Positions 16,384 to 24,045 of a stretch of DNA of 50,653 nucleotides are shown piece after piece. This DNA is from Sphingobacteriales bacterium (GTDB lineage Bacteria; Bacteroidota; Bacteroidia; Chitinophagales; CAIOSU01). The position numbers and the translations under genes were made by a program. Positions within the stretch are counted from its first letter, which is position 1. Every line of letters starts with the position of its first letter. The notes beneath the pieces are model-generated. The model searched no databases. It saw only the letters and a program-made list of their open reading frames with translations, and was not told the origin of the DNA. Where the stretch lies: contig JAIXOI010000012.1 of NCBI GenBank assembly GCA_027486795.1, forward strand, positions 66,425 through 117,077. Direction: 5' to 3'.

Positions 16384-16848
16384 TACGAGGTACGAAGTAC
16401 GATTGTAAATTGAAGTAAAAGAGTTCTTTGATGGAAAAGAATAAAAATCAACTCATCATTAGGTACAAAAGATTTACCATTGATGTTGTTCGATTTTGCA
16501 ATACACTGCCAAAAGAGACTGCCTTTTTTGTTTTTGCAAAGCAGGTAATTAGGTGTTCAAGTTCAATGGGCGCCAATTATCGAGCAGCTTGCAGAGCCAA
16601 ATCTACCGCAGACTTTATCAATAAACTTAAAATAGTTGAGGAAGAATCGGATGAATCTGTTTACTTTCTCGAACTGATTGAAGAGCTTTTAACCAGTGAC
16701 AAAACCGAGTGCCAACGATTGGTAAAGGAAGGAGATGAACTTTTAAGAATCGTAGTTGCATCATTAAAAACAGCAAGATTTAACAATTCACAAAACAATT
16801 AGGCATTATACATTTCACACAATCGTAAATCGTACTTCGTACCTCGTA
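16384..16848. repeat. 21-bp perfect inverted repeat flanking the four-helix-bundle gene
   Basis: The left arm at 16384-16404 (begins TACGAGGTACGAAG) and the right arm at 16828-16848 are exact reverse complements over 21 bp. They bracket the gene at 16431-16802. Each arm sits in a longer degenerate stretch built from the word GTACGA (16374-16411 and 16821-16852). A copy of the left arm with one mismatch lies at 50306-50326. Confidence 0.75.
16431..16802 (+). CDS. Four-helix bundle protein (23S rRNA intervening-sequence family)
   Basis: 123 residues, no signal peptide. The N-terminus (MEKNKNQLIIRYKRFTIDVVRF), the conserved VIRCSSSMGANYRAACRAKS and the acidic IVEEESDESVYFLELIEELL are the signature of the IVP / S23 four-helix bundle family (TIGR02436), related to Avd of diversity-generating retroelements. 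The function is unknown; some members are encoded in 23S rRNA insertions. Here it is inserted between aceB and aceA and flanked by a 21-bp inverted repeat, suggesting a mobile or once-mobile unit. The start is the ATG at 16431, not the TTG before it. Confidence 0.9.
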   Translation: MEKNKNQLIIRYKRFTIDVVRFCNTLPKETAFFVFAKQVIRCSSSMGANYRAACRAKSTADFINKLKIVEEESDESVYFLELIEELLTSDKTECQRLVKEGDELLRIVVASLKTARFNNSQNN

Positions 16849-16904
16849 CTTAATAAAGACTTAAAAAATTTACTTTCTTTCCTCCCTAAACTCTTACATA
16901 AACA

Positions 16905-18182
16905 ATGAGCAAGCAAGCACGTATTGATGCATTGAAAAACGATTGGGCTACTAACCCCCGTTGGAAAGGGATCGAGCGCCCTTATACCGCCGAAGATGTA
17001 CTGAAACTACGCGGATCAGTAGAAATTGAATACACCTTGGCCAAATTGGGTGCCGAGCGTCTTTGGCACAAGCTAACCACTCAGCCTTTTATTGCTGGTT
17101 TGGGCGCCCTTACCGGTAACCAGGCTATACAAGAAGTGCAAGCTGGTTTGGAGGCTATTTATTTGAGCGGATGGCAAGTAGCTGCTGATGCTAACTTGGC
17201 TGGCGAAATGTACCCTGACCAGAGCTTGTACCCTGCAAACAGCGTACCGGCTGTAGTAAAGCGCATTAACAATGCATTGTTGCGTGCTGACCAAATCCAA
17301 AGTGTAAACGGCGAAGGCGATATTTACTGGAACGTGCCTATTATTGCCGATGCCGAAGCTGGTTTTGGTGGTAACCTGAATGCTTTTGAATTGATGAAGA
17401 GCCTTATTGAAGCAGGTGCCGCTGGTGCCCACTATGAGGATCAACTTTCATCGGCTAAAAAATGTGGTCACTTAGGTGGTAAAGTATTGGTACCAACCCA
17501 AGAAGGTATCAACAAACTGATTGCTGCCCGTTTGGCTGCCGACGTGATGGGTGTATCTACTTTGGTTATTGCCCGTACCGATGCTGAAGCTGCTAACTTG
17601 ATTACTAGCGACATTGACCCACGCGACCATAAATTTATCACTGGTGAGCGCACCAACGAAGGTTTCTACTACGTAAAAAATGGCTTGGAGCAAGGCATTG
17701 ATCGTGGTTTGGCCTACGCACCGTATGCTGACTTGGTTTGGATGGAAACTGGCAACCCTGATTTGGCTTACGCTAAGGCTTTTGCTGATGCTATCCACGC
17801 AAAATTCCCAGGCAAAATGTTGGCTTACAACTGTTCTCCTTCATTCAACTGGGCTAAGCACTTGAGCGTTGAGACTATGTTGACCTTCCGCGAGGAGTTG
17901 GCTTCTTATGGCTACAAATTCCAGTTCATTACTTTGGCTGGTTTCCATGCTTTGAATACTAGCATGTTTGAATTGAGCAAAGCTTACAAAGAGCGCGGCA
18001 TGGCTGGTTACAGCGAGTTGCAAGAGCGTGAGTTTGCGTTGCAAAGCAGCGGTTTCAAAGCTATCAAGCACCAATCATTTGTGGGTACTGGTTACTTTGA
18101 TGCAGTTCAAAATGCTGTTCAACAAGGTCAATCATCTACCACTGCTATGGCCGGTTCTACCGAAACTGAGCAGTTCCACTAA
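16905..18182 (+). CDS. aceA: Isocitrate lyase
   Basis: 425 residues, similar in length to the E. coli enzyme. It cleaves isocitrate to glyoxylate and succinate, the committed step of the glyoxylate shunt. The catalytic signature KKCGHLGGK is present, as are the [14 protein letters not shown] metal-binding strand and YNCSPSFNW. Downstream of aceB (14759) in the same direction and followed by a strong terminator at 18242-18283. Codon use changes to T-ending codons (GCT, TTG, GGT), which suggests high expression compared with neighbours. Confidence 0.97.
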   Translation: MSKQARIDALKNDWATNPRWKGIERPYTAEDVLKLRGSVEIEYTLAKLGAERLWHKLTTQPFIAGLGALTGNQAIQEVQAGLEAIYLSGWQVAADANLAGEMYPDQSLYPANSVPAVVKRINNALLRADQIQSVNGEGDIYWNVPIIADAEAGFGGNLNAFELMKSLIEAGAAGAHYEDQLSSAKKCGHLGGKVLVPTQEGINKLIAARLAADVMGVSTLVIARTDAEAANLITSDIDPRDHKFITGERTNEGFYYVKNGLEQGIDRGLAYAPYADLVWMETGNPDLAYAKAFADAIHAKFPGKMLAYNCSPSFNWAKHLSVETMLTFREELASYGYKFQFITLAGFHALNTSMFELSKAYKERGMAGYSELQEREFALQSSGFKAIKHQSFVGTGYFDAVQNAVQQGQSSTTAMAGSTETEQFH

Positions 18183-18200
18183 TCGATTTTAGATTTTTGG

Positions 18201-18217
18201 ATTGACGATTGACGATT
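18201..18217 (+). repeat. Degenerate ATTGACG repeat after aceA
   Basis: Two tandem ATTGACG words and a third partial one directly follow the aceA stop codon (18182), within a stretch of related words from 18185 to 18230. Confidence 0.45.
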
Positions 18218-18241
18218 TGCGTTGATTGTTAATTAAATATA

Positions 18242-18283
18242 AAAGCCCCGTCTCGTTTAAAACGAGACGGGGCTTTGTGTTTT
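18242..18283 (+). terminator. Strong rho-independent terminator of aceA
   Basis: A 17-bp perfect stem (arms 18242-18258 and 18260-18276) is followed by GTGTTTTTG. It stands 60 bp after the aceA stop. Confidence 0.92.
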
Positions 18284-18300
18284 TGTGTACGTGTTGTGTG

Positions 18301-18387
18301 GCGAGCTGAAAGCTCGCAGTTATAAAATCCTCGCTGGAAGCGAGGATTAGACAAGAGCAGGTGTTATGTGGCGAGCTGGAAGCGAGG
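18301..18387. repeat. REP units upstream of the RAYT gene, including a deletion chimera
   Basis: Two hairpin types alternate. Type A at 18301-18317 has stem GCGAGCT / AGCTCGC. Type B at 18329-18345 is CCTCGCTGGAAGCGAGG. They are joined by an AGTTATAAAAT spacer. At 18371-18387 a chimera has the left arm of A and the right arm of B (GCGAGCTGGAAGCGAGG), as expected from a deletion between the shared CTGGAAGC cores. Confidence 0.85.
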
Positions 18388-18468
18388 ATTAGGCGTAATA
18401 CGAGAACTAGACAGGTAAACGTGAATATCTATAAAATACATTCTATTTTTGCGAAGCAAAAAACTTGT

Positions 18469-18514
18469 CCTCGCTTTCAGCGAGGATACCATAACGTTGA
18501 GCTTTCAGCTCAAC
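18469..18514. repeat. REP units in inverse orientation just before the RAYT gene
   Basis: Hairpins at 18469-18485 (CCTCGCTTTCAGCGAGG) and 18496-18514 (GTTGAGC-TTTCAG-CTCAAC) have the loop as the complement of the A-type loop (CTTTCAG against CTGAAAG), so they are inverted relative to 18301-18345. A separate small hairpin, TTTTTGCGAAGCAAAAAA, precedes them (near 18447-18463). Confidence 0.75.
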
Positions 18515-18536
18515 ACATAACACAAGCAAACTAACA

Positions 18537-19091
18537 ATGTCGGGCGACAGATACGTAATTAGGGCACAAAATGAATTGCACTTTGTAACTTTTACGGTTA
18601 TCGATTGGATTGATGTATTTACCCGTAAAGAGCACAAGTTCGTTATCGTAGATGCATTGAATTACTGCATCGAACATAAAGGATTAGAGGTATTCGGTTG
18701 GTGCTTGATGAGCAACCATCTTCATTTAATTATCAGAACTAAAGATGGCATCAACCTTTCCAATCTGATAAGGGACTTCAAACGACATACTGCTAAAGCC
18801 ATAATCAAGCAAATAGAAATGGGCGTTGAAAGCAGAAAAGAATGGATACTAAATCGAATGCAATATCGGGGGAGTTATTTAAAACGCATTGAAAAGTATA
18901 AATTCTGGGAAGATAGCAACCATGCAATTTTTCTTGACCCCATAAAGCCTGATATTATCAAACAGAAACTTAACTATATCCATGAAAACCCTGTAAGGGC
19001 TGTAATTGTAGATTCGCAGGAGGAATACATATTTAGCTCGGCAAGGGACTATACAGGTTCAAACGGTCTAGTAAAGGTGATACTTATTTAA
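18537..19091 (+). CDS. REP-associated tyrosine transposase (RAYT, Y1/HUH type)
   Basis: 184 residues. The HUH metal motif is present as SNHLHLIIR and the probable catalytic tyrosine lies in LNYIHENPVRA, followed by YIFSSARDY; these are the marks of IS200/IS605-like REP-associated transposases. The enzyme would nick and rejoin single-stranded REP hairpins. REP hairpins of two types flank it on both sides (18301-18514 and 19106-19269), the normal layout of a RAYT with its cognate REPs. Such genes are usually single copy and do not self-mobilise like an IS. The gene is intact. Confidence 0.93.
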   Translation: MSGDRYVIRAQNELHFVTFTVIDWIDVFTRKEHKFVIVDALNYCIEHKGLEVFGWCLMSNHLHLIIRTKDGINLSNLIRDFKRHTAKAIIKQIEMGVESRKEWILNRMQYRGSYLKRIEKYKFWEDSNHAIFLDPIKPDIIKQKLNYIHENPVRAVIVDSQEEYIFSSARDYTGSNGLVKVILI

Positions 19092-19105
19092 ACAGGTGTT
19101 ATGTG

Positions 19106-19269
19106 GCGAGCTGGAAGCTCGCAGTTACATAATCCTCGCTGGAAGCGAGGACTAGACAAAACGGAGCTTTCCGTTTTGTGCCCGCATTATAGGCGAGCTG
19201 GAAGCTCGCAGTTATAAAGTCCTTGCTGGAAGCGAGGACTAGACAAGAAAATCCTAGCTGGAAGCGAGG
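19106..19269. repeat. REP units downstream of the RAYT gene
   Basis: Type A units at 19106-19122 and 19193-19209; type B at 19134-19150; B variants at 19221-19237 (CCTTGCT arm) and 19253-19269 (CCTAGCT arm). They keep the same orientation as 18301-18345. An unrelated perfect 10-bp hairpin ACAAAACGGA with loop GCTT lies at 19156-19179 between them. The tail ACTAGACAA follows most B units. Confidence 0.87.
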
Positions 19270-19287
19270 ACTGGGCAAAACAATTAT

Positions 19288-19779
19288 CTAACTCAGCTGC
19301 CTTGCCAAATCAGCCATTTTTATGGCGGCAACTGCTACTTCAACGCCTTTGTTGCCATGCTTGCCCCCTGCCCTATCCAAGGCCTGCTGCTCGGTGTTAG
19401 GGGTCAATAAACCAAAAAGAAAAGGGCGCTTACGCTGAATAGACATGGTTGTAAGCGCTTGTGCCACCGAGGTATTGATGTAAATGTCGTGATCGGTTTC
19501 GCCTTTAATAACGCAGCCTAGGCACAGGATGGCATCAAAGGTATCGCTATCGTCAAGCAATTGGGCGCCACTAGGCAACTCATATGCACCGGGCACATAC
19601 ACTACTTTTATATTATCGGCATCGCAACCATGCTTCAACAAGGTTTCCACGGCACCTTCCAACAATGGGAAGGTAATATGCTTATTATATTCTGACACCA
19701 CTATACCGAACGAAAAGTGCCCGGCGTCGGGCACTTTCTCGGTATCGTAAGATGATAGGCTTTTTAAGTGGGTAGCCAT
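19288..19779 (-). CDS. ribH: 6,7-dimethyl-8-ribityllumazine synthase
   Basis: 163 residues from the ATG at 19779. It condenses 5-amino-6-ribitylaminouracil with 3,4-dihydroxy-2-butanone 4-phosphate, the penultimate step of riboflavin synthesis, and forms 60-mer or pentameric shells. The motifs VPGAYELP, CLGCVIKGETDHD (with the catalytic His) and LTPNTEQQALDRAGG are all there. A longer frame reaching 19866 would read through the upstream TPR gene; the start at 19779 lies 7 bp after that gene's stop and matches the usual MATHLK-type N-terminus. It is the last gene of the pdhA-TPR-ribH run. Confidence 0.95.
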   Translation of the reverse strand: MATHLKSLSSYDTEKVPDAGHFSFGIVVSEYNKHITFPLLEGAVETLLKHGCDADNIKVVYVPGAYELPSGAQLLDDSDTFDAILCLGCVIKGETDHDIYINTSVAQALTTMSIQRKRPFLFGLLTPNTEQQALDRAGGKHGNKGVEVAVAAIKMADLARQLS

Positions 19780-19786
19780 ACTAAGT

Positions 19787-20458
19787 TTATTGTTTTTGCT
19801 CCAAACGGGCCAAGTGCGTTTCAACGTCCATTGATGGAGCATTGAAATTTGGGTAGTTCTTGTCAAGCTTGGTCAACTGTTCAAAAGCCTCTTTGTTGTT
19901 GCCTTTTGATTCCAAAGCCAAAGCCGATTTCAACAAAAATGCTGGAGTAGAAAGTTCGTTTTCGCTATGGTTGGCAGCGTCCTTGTAGTATTGGATGGCT
20001 TTATCCATGTCACCTTTCTCAGCAAAAGCATCACCTAATGCACCTAAGGCATATGCACCAATAAGTAAATCGTCGCCATCAAACTGCTGCAGTTGGGCAA
20101 TAGCGTTATCAAAATCGCCAAGGTTTAGGTAGCTCAAACCAGCGTAATAGTGCGCCAATTTACCAGTTTGGGTGCTGCCGTAGTCGTTAGCTACTGATAG
20201 AAAGCCCACATAGTTTGGCACTTCGCCATTCAATGCTTCATTAAATTTGCCAGCCTTAAAAGCCTCTTGAGCGCCAAAAATAGCGTTTTGGGCTTCCAAA
20301 TTTTGGCCAGGCAAATAATACTGCTGATAGCCAACAAATGCAATTACCAAAACAAGCACGGCAGCCAATGCGCCCAATATTACATTTTGATTCTTTGCGA
20401 AATCGAATTTCTTTTCATTTTTTTCCCCTGAAGTTGCTGGGGTTTGTTCAGTTGCCAT
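19787..20458 (-). CDS. Membrane-anchored tetratricopeptide repeat protein (YfgM-like)
   Basis: 223 residues. A charged N-terminal cytoplasmic tail is followed by one membrane helix (residues 27-46, VILGALAAVLVLVIAFVGYQ), then a periplasmic region with three or four TPR units, e.g. YYAGLSYLNLGDFDNAIAQL and DAFAEKGDMDKAIQYYKDAA. This is the topology of YfgM, which in E. coli associates with PpiD and SecYEG as an exported-protein chaperone. It is located between pdhA (32 bp upstream) and ribH (7 bp downstream); a TPR gene next to ribH and recF is a common arrangement in Bacteroidota. The role is inferred from topology. Confidence 0.85.
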   Translation of the reverse strand: MATEQTPATSGEKNEKKFDFAKNQNVILGALAAVLVLVIAFVGYQQYYLPGQNLEAQNAIFGAQEAFKAGKFNEALNGEVPNYVGFLSVANDYGSTQTGKLAHYYAGLSYLNLGDFDNAIAQLQQFDGDDLLIGAYALGALGDAFAEKGDMDKAIQYYKDAANHSENELSTPAFLLKSALALESKGNNKEAFEQLTKLDKNYPNFNAPSMDVETHLARLEQKQ

Positions 20459-20490
20459 GTTGCTTATTGCGTTAAAAAAGTAAAATTGGG

Positions 20491-21486
20491 TTAGTCCTTC
20501 AAAAATGGATAATCTTCTTGCTGATAGATGTGGGTATATAGTTCAGCCGCATCAGGGTAAGGCGATTCCTCCGCAAAATTAACGGCTTCATCAACAATAT
20601 CCTTAATTTTTTCATCTATTTGTTCCAATTGTTTTTCGCTAGCGTATTTTTTGGCTAGGATAGTAGCTTTCACCACTTCAATCGGGTCTTGTTTTTTGTA
20701 TTCCTCCACTTCCTCTTTGCTCCTATACTTGGCTGGGTCGCTCATAGAGTGACCTTTGTAGCGGTAGCTGCGTATTTCAAGAAAAGTTGGGCCGTCACCT
20801 TTACGGGCCCGTTGCACGGCTTCGTCAATTGATTCGTGCACGTCTTCACACTTCATACCGTTTACCTGCTTGCTCGGCATATCGTACGCCAAACCAAGTT
20901 TATAAATATCGGTAACGTTTGATGAACGCGATACCGCAGTACCCATAGCGTAAAAGTTGTTTTCGCAGATAAACACTACGGGCAATTTCCAAAGCATGGC
21001 CATGTTAAAGGTTTCGTGCAAAGCACCTTGACGCACCGCACCATCGCCCATAAAACATATACACACATTATCAGTGCCCTTATATTGCTCGGCAAATGCA
21101 ATCCCTGCACCCAATGCAATTTGGCCACCCACTATACCATGCCCACCAAAAAAGAAATGCTCTTTGCTAAAAAAGTGCATGGAGCCACCTTTACCTTGGC
21201 TGCAACCGGTAGCCTTGCCATACAACTCGGCCATGGCCGCCTTAGCTTCGATACCTTTGGCCAATGCCAATCCGTGGTCGCGGTATGCCGTAATTACTGG
21301 GTCTTGCTTTTTTGTGGCGCTTATGAGGCCAGCGGCAATAGCTTCCTGCCCAATATATAGGTGGCAAAAGCCCCTGATTTTCTGCTGCCCATATAGCATT
21401 CCCGCGCGCTCCTCAAACTTACGCAAGAACACCATCAGCTCATACCACTGCAAGTAGGTGTCTTTTGTTATTTTTGCCTTTGCCAT
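20491..21486 (-). CDS. pdhA: Pyruvate dehydrogenase E1 component subunit alpha
   Basis: 331 residues from the ATG at 21486. It decarboxylates pyruvate with thiamine pyrophosphate as part of the pyruvate dehydrogenase complex, together with a beta subunit not seen in this window. The TPP motif starts at GDGAVRQGALHETFN and ends NNFYAMGT; the loop RYKGHSMSDPAKYRSKEE is also typical. A TTG at 21516 would add ten residues, but the -7 element (21505-21512) lies inside that stretch, so the ATG is the start. It heads a run with a TPR gene and ribH. Confidence 0.95.
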   Translation of the reverse strand: MAKAKITKDTYLQWYELMVFLRKFEERAGMLYGQQKIRGFCHLYIGQEAIAAGLISATKKQDPVITAYRDHGLALAKGIEAKAAMAELYGKATGCSQGKGGSMHFFSKEHFFFGGHGIVGGQIALGAGIAFAEQYKGTDNVCICFMGDGAVRQGALHETFNMAMLWKLPVVFICENNFYAMGTAVSRSSNVTDIYKLGLAYDMPSKQVNGMKCEDVHESIDEAVQRARKGDGPTFLEIRSYRYKGHSMSDPAKYRSKEEVEEYKKQDPIEVVKATILAKKYASEKQLEQIDEKIKDIVDEAVNFAEESPYPDAAELYTHIYQQEDYPFLKD

Positions 21487-21504
21487 CCACGGTTCATTTG
21501 TCGG

Positions 21505-21512
21505 CAAAATTA
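21505..21512 (-). promoter_or_regulatory. -7 promoter element TAATTTTG of pdhA
   Basis: Exact TAnnTTTG on the minus strand, 18 nt upstream of the ATG at 21486. Confidence 0.45.
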
Positions 21513-21561
21513 CCAAAATTCGGCCACTGAAAAAAATATGGTAGCTGGTAAGTACAAATTG

Positions 21562-21724
21562 GTTGCGAGTTACGGGTTAATAGTTGCGAGTTTACTTTTT
21601 TGTTTACCCGTTATATTCATACCGCAAGCTAACTATACCTGGTAAAACGTTTTTTAAGGTATTCATTGGTACATTTGTAATACTACAATTCCAACTCGTA
21701 ACCCGCAACTCGTAACCCGTAACT
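21562..21724. repeat. Degenerate repeats in the pdhA-recF divergent spacer
   Basis: At 21692-21719 the 14-mer CAACTCGTAACCCG occurs twice in tandem, followed by TAACT up to the recF start. At 21562-21593 related words occur on the opposite strand (GTTGCGAG twice, AGTTACGGGTT). An exact 11-bp inverted repeat links them (21568-21578 with 21714-21724). The tandem copies lie within the predicted recF leader. Confidence 0.7.
21670..21677 (+). promoter_or_regulatory. -7 promoter element TACATTTG of recF
   Basis: Exact TAnnTTTG match 51 nt before the recF ATG. No -33 TTG at the usual spacing. The tandem 14-mer falls between this element and the start codon. Confidence 0.45.
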
Positions 21725-21728
21725 AATA

Positions 21729-22826
21729 ATGCACCTTAATTCGCTTGCCATCTTGCAGTTTAAAAACTACGGAAAGCTAAAATTGGCTTTTGGCAAGCAA
21801 GTGGTGTGCTTTACGGGTCACAACGGCGCGGGCAAAACCAACCTTTTGGATGCCATTTACTATTGCTGCATGGGCAAAAGCTATTTTCATAGCACCGACC
21901 AGCACAACATCCAGCATGGGCTCGATTTTTTTAGGTTAGATGCTGTAATCAATCTGGATAATGAGGAATTGAAAATGAAATGTGTGTACCAAACCGGTAA
22001 GCGCAAAGAACTGGAACTGAACGAACTGGCCTACGATAGGCTTAGCGACCATGTAGGCCGTTTTCCGGTAGTGATAGTTACGCCCGATGATAACATATTA
22101 ATAAACGGCCCCAGCGATGAACGCCGCCGCTTTTTGGATATGACTGCTTCCCAAATAGACCATAGCTATTTGAATGCTCTACAAGCCTATACCCGCATAC
22201 TTACCCAACGGAATGCCCTTTTGAAAAAAGCATTGGAAACGGGTAGGCTCGACAAATCAATGTTGCAGGTGTACGACGATGAGCTGGCAGTGCACGCCCA
22301 ATTGATACACCAAAAACGGCAGGCATTTATTACCGAACTTACCCCCGATTTTAATAGTGTTTACGCTGCAATTAGTGGCGACCGCGAACAAGTGGGACTC
22401 GAATATAGCTCGCCTCTGAACGAAAAAACGCTGCCCGAAATACTCAAGCAAAACTTTGAGCGCGATCGTGCCATGGGCCGCACCAGCAGCGGCACCCACC
22501 GCGACGACCTGGAGCTGATAATGGATGGCCACACGGTGCGCCGCTTTGGCTCGCAGGGTCAACAGAAGTCATTCCTGATAGCACTTAAACTCGCCCAATA
22601 CCAATTGCTTTTCCGCCACAAAGGCATCAAGCCGTTTTTGTTATTGGATGATATTTTCGATAAACTGGATGCTGGCCGCAGCGCACGGCTGCTGCATCAT
22701 ATCAGCGATGCATCTTTTGGGCAAATATTCATTACTGATACCCAGCGCGCCCGCATTGAGGCTATCTTTAAAGGCCACCCCAGTCCACCCGAGATTTTTG
22801 AAGTGGAAGGTGGGATGCTGGTGTGA
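21729..22826 (+). CDS. recF: DNA replication and repair protein RecF
   Basis: 365 residues, the normal length. RecF is an SMC-like ATPase that with RecO and RecR loads RecA at single-strand gaps. Walker A is at residues 30-37 (GHNGAGKT), the signature region in FGSQGQQKSFLIALKLAQ, and Walker B in FLLLDDIFDKLD. It is divergent from the pdhA operon. dnaN is not next to it, so this is not the classical dnaA-dnaN-recF origin arrangement. Confidence 0.96.
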   Translation: MHLNSLAILQFKNYGKLKLAFGKQVVCFTGHNGAGKTNLLDAIYYCCMGKSYFHSTDQHNIQHGLDFFRLDAVINLDNEELKMKCVYQTGKRKELELNELAYDRLSDHVGRFPVVIVTPDDNILINGPSDERRRFLDMTASQIDHSYLNALQAYTRILTQRNALLKKALETGRLDKSMLQVYDDELAVHAQLIHQKRQAFITELTPDFNSVYAAISGDREQVGLEYSSPLNEKTLPEILKQNFERDRAMGRTSSGTHRDDLELIMDGHTVRRFGSQGQQKSFLIALKLAQYQLLFRHKGIKPFLLLDDIFDKLDAGRSARLLHHISDASFGQIFITDTQRARIEAIFKGHPSPPEIFEVEGGMLV

Positions 22827-22859
22827 GTAACGCAAATCAATAATTAATATCCCTTTTCC

Positions 22860-22867
22860 TATATTTG
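22860..22867 (+). promoter_or_regulatory. -7 promoter element TATATTTG of the TIGR03032-type gene
   Basis: Exact TAnnTTTG match 24 nt before the ATG at 22892. The TTG within it is in frame and could be mistaken for a start codon. Confidence 0.5.
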
Positions 22868-22891
22868 GGCAACACCCATTTTTGCAACACC

Positions 22892-23962
22892 ATGAACCAA
22901 CCTCCTGCCCCTTTTTCGTGCACCTACAACCCGCAGTTGCCCGAGCTGCTGTTTAACCTGAAATGCACCATTGCCATCAGTACTTACCAAGCTGGCAAGG
23001 TGGTTTTCATTAGTGCCACCGACGACCAGCGACTGGTGCAACTGCCCCGCAACTTCATAGGGGCCATGGGCATAGCCCTAAGCAATGACAAAATGGCCAT
23101 TGCCACCAAAAACGAGGTAGTGGTGCTCAAAAACGTGCCAGCCTTGGCACCTACCTACCCTAAAAAACCTGATACTTACGATGCCCTGTTTATGCCACGG
23201 GCTACTTACTACACAGGTCAAGTAGATGTGCATGACCTGCACTACGGCGATAGGGGTCTGTATGCCGTGAATACCTCGTTTTCGTGCCTGAGCTTGATTA
23301 ACGATGATTATAGCTTTGAGCCCATCTGGAAACCAGGCTTTATTACTGAATACGCCTCAGAAGACCGCTGCCACCTGAATGGGCTAGCCATGGATGGCAA
23401 CAAACCCAAGTACATATCGGGCTTAGGGCGCAGCAACACACCCCAAGGTTGGCGCGAGAACATTACCAATGGCGGCATTGTAATGGATGTTGAAACTGGC
23501 GAGCTGGTGCTAGATAGGGTGCCCATGCCGCATTCGCCGAGGATATATGATGGCAAACTGTACCTGCTACTAAGTGCCACTGGCGAGTTGGTAGAAGCCG
23601 ATGTAAATACAGGAAAATATACTTTAATACACAAACTCAAAGGCTTTGCCCGCGGCATGGCCAAGCATGGCGACTACCTGTTTATCGGTTTATCGAAACT
23701 AAGGCAAAACTCGAGCACCTTTAGGCACTTGCCCATTGCACTTGATGCCAAAGAGGCGGGCATTGTGGTTATACACCTTCCCACGGGCGGCATAGTAGGC
23801 CAAATAACCTACCAAGCATCGGTTGACGAGATATACGACGTGCAGATAATACCCGATACAATTAGACCCGGCATCATCAACACCGAAGGCGTGGAACATA
23901 AACTGGGCCTATCTATACCCGATGCTACCTACTGGGCGGTGCAACCACCTTCTAAGGAATAA
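22892..23962 (+). CDS. TIGR03032 family protein (unknown function)
   Basis: 356 residues from the ATG at 22892. The regular strand pattern and repeated G-L---D / GLS-type turns suggest a beta-propeller. The N-terminus (CTIAISTYQAGKVVFIS), the central LYAVNTSFSCLSL and CHLNGLAMD, and SGLGRSNTPQGWRE are the marks of TIGR03032 (DUF4915-like) proteins. No signal peptide is present. No enzyme activity is established; the conserved Arg, Asp and Trp residues on loops could form a pocket. It follows recF by 65 bp with its own promoter, so it is probably separate. Confidence 0.8.
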   Translation: MNQPPAPFSCTYNPQLPELLFNLKCTIAISTYQAGKVVFISATDDQRLVQLPRNFIGAMGIALSNDKMAIATKNEVVVLKNVPALAPTYPKKPDTYDALFMPRATYYTGQVDVHDLHYGDRGLYAVNTSFSCLSLINDDYSFEPIWKPGFITEYASEDRCHLNGLAMDGNKPKYISGLGRSNTPQGWRENITNGGIVMDVETGELVLDRVPMPHSPRIYDGKLYLLLSATGELVEADVNTGKYTLIHKLKGFARGMAKHGDYLFIGLSKLRQNSSTFRHLPIALDAKEAGIVVIHLPTGGIVGQITYQASVDEIYDVQIIPDTIRPGIINTEGVEHKLGLSIPDATYWAVQPPSKE

Positions 23963-24045
23963 TTTTTCATCATGTTACCTTGTTATTTACCTATTTGTAC
24001 CTATATTGTTATCGATAATCCTACTTAAACTTTACTTGCTTCACT

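Noticed and set aside
16431-16802. The four-helix-bundle gene as the Avd part of a diversity-generating retroelement
   Set aside because: No reverse transcriptase, template repeat or variable repeat is found within the window. The protein matches the 23S IVP branch rather than Avd.
21729-22826. recF as a sign of the replication origin
   Set aside because: No dnaA, dnaN or DnaA-box cluster was seen near it.
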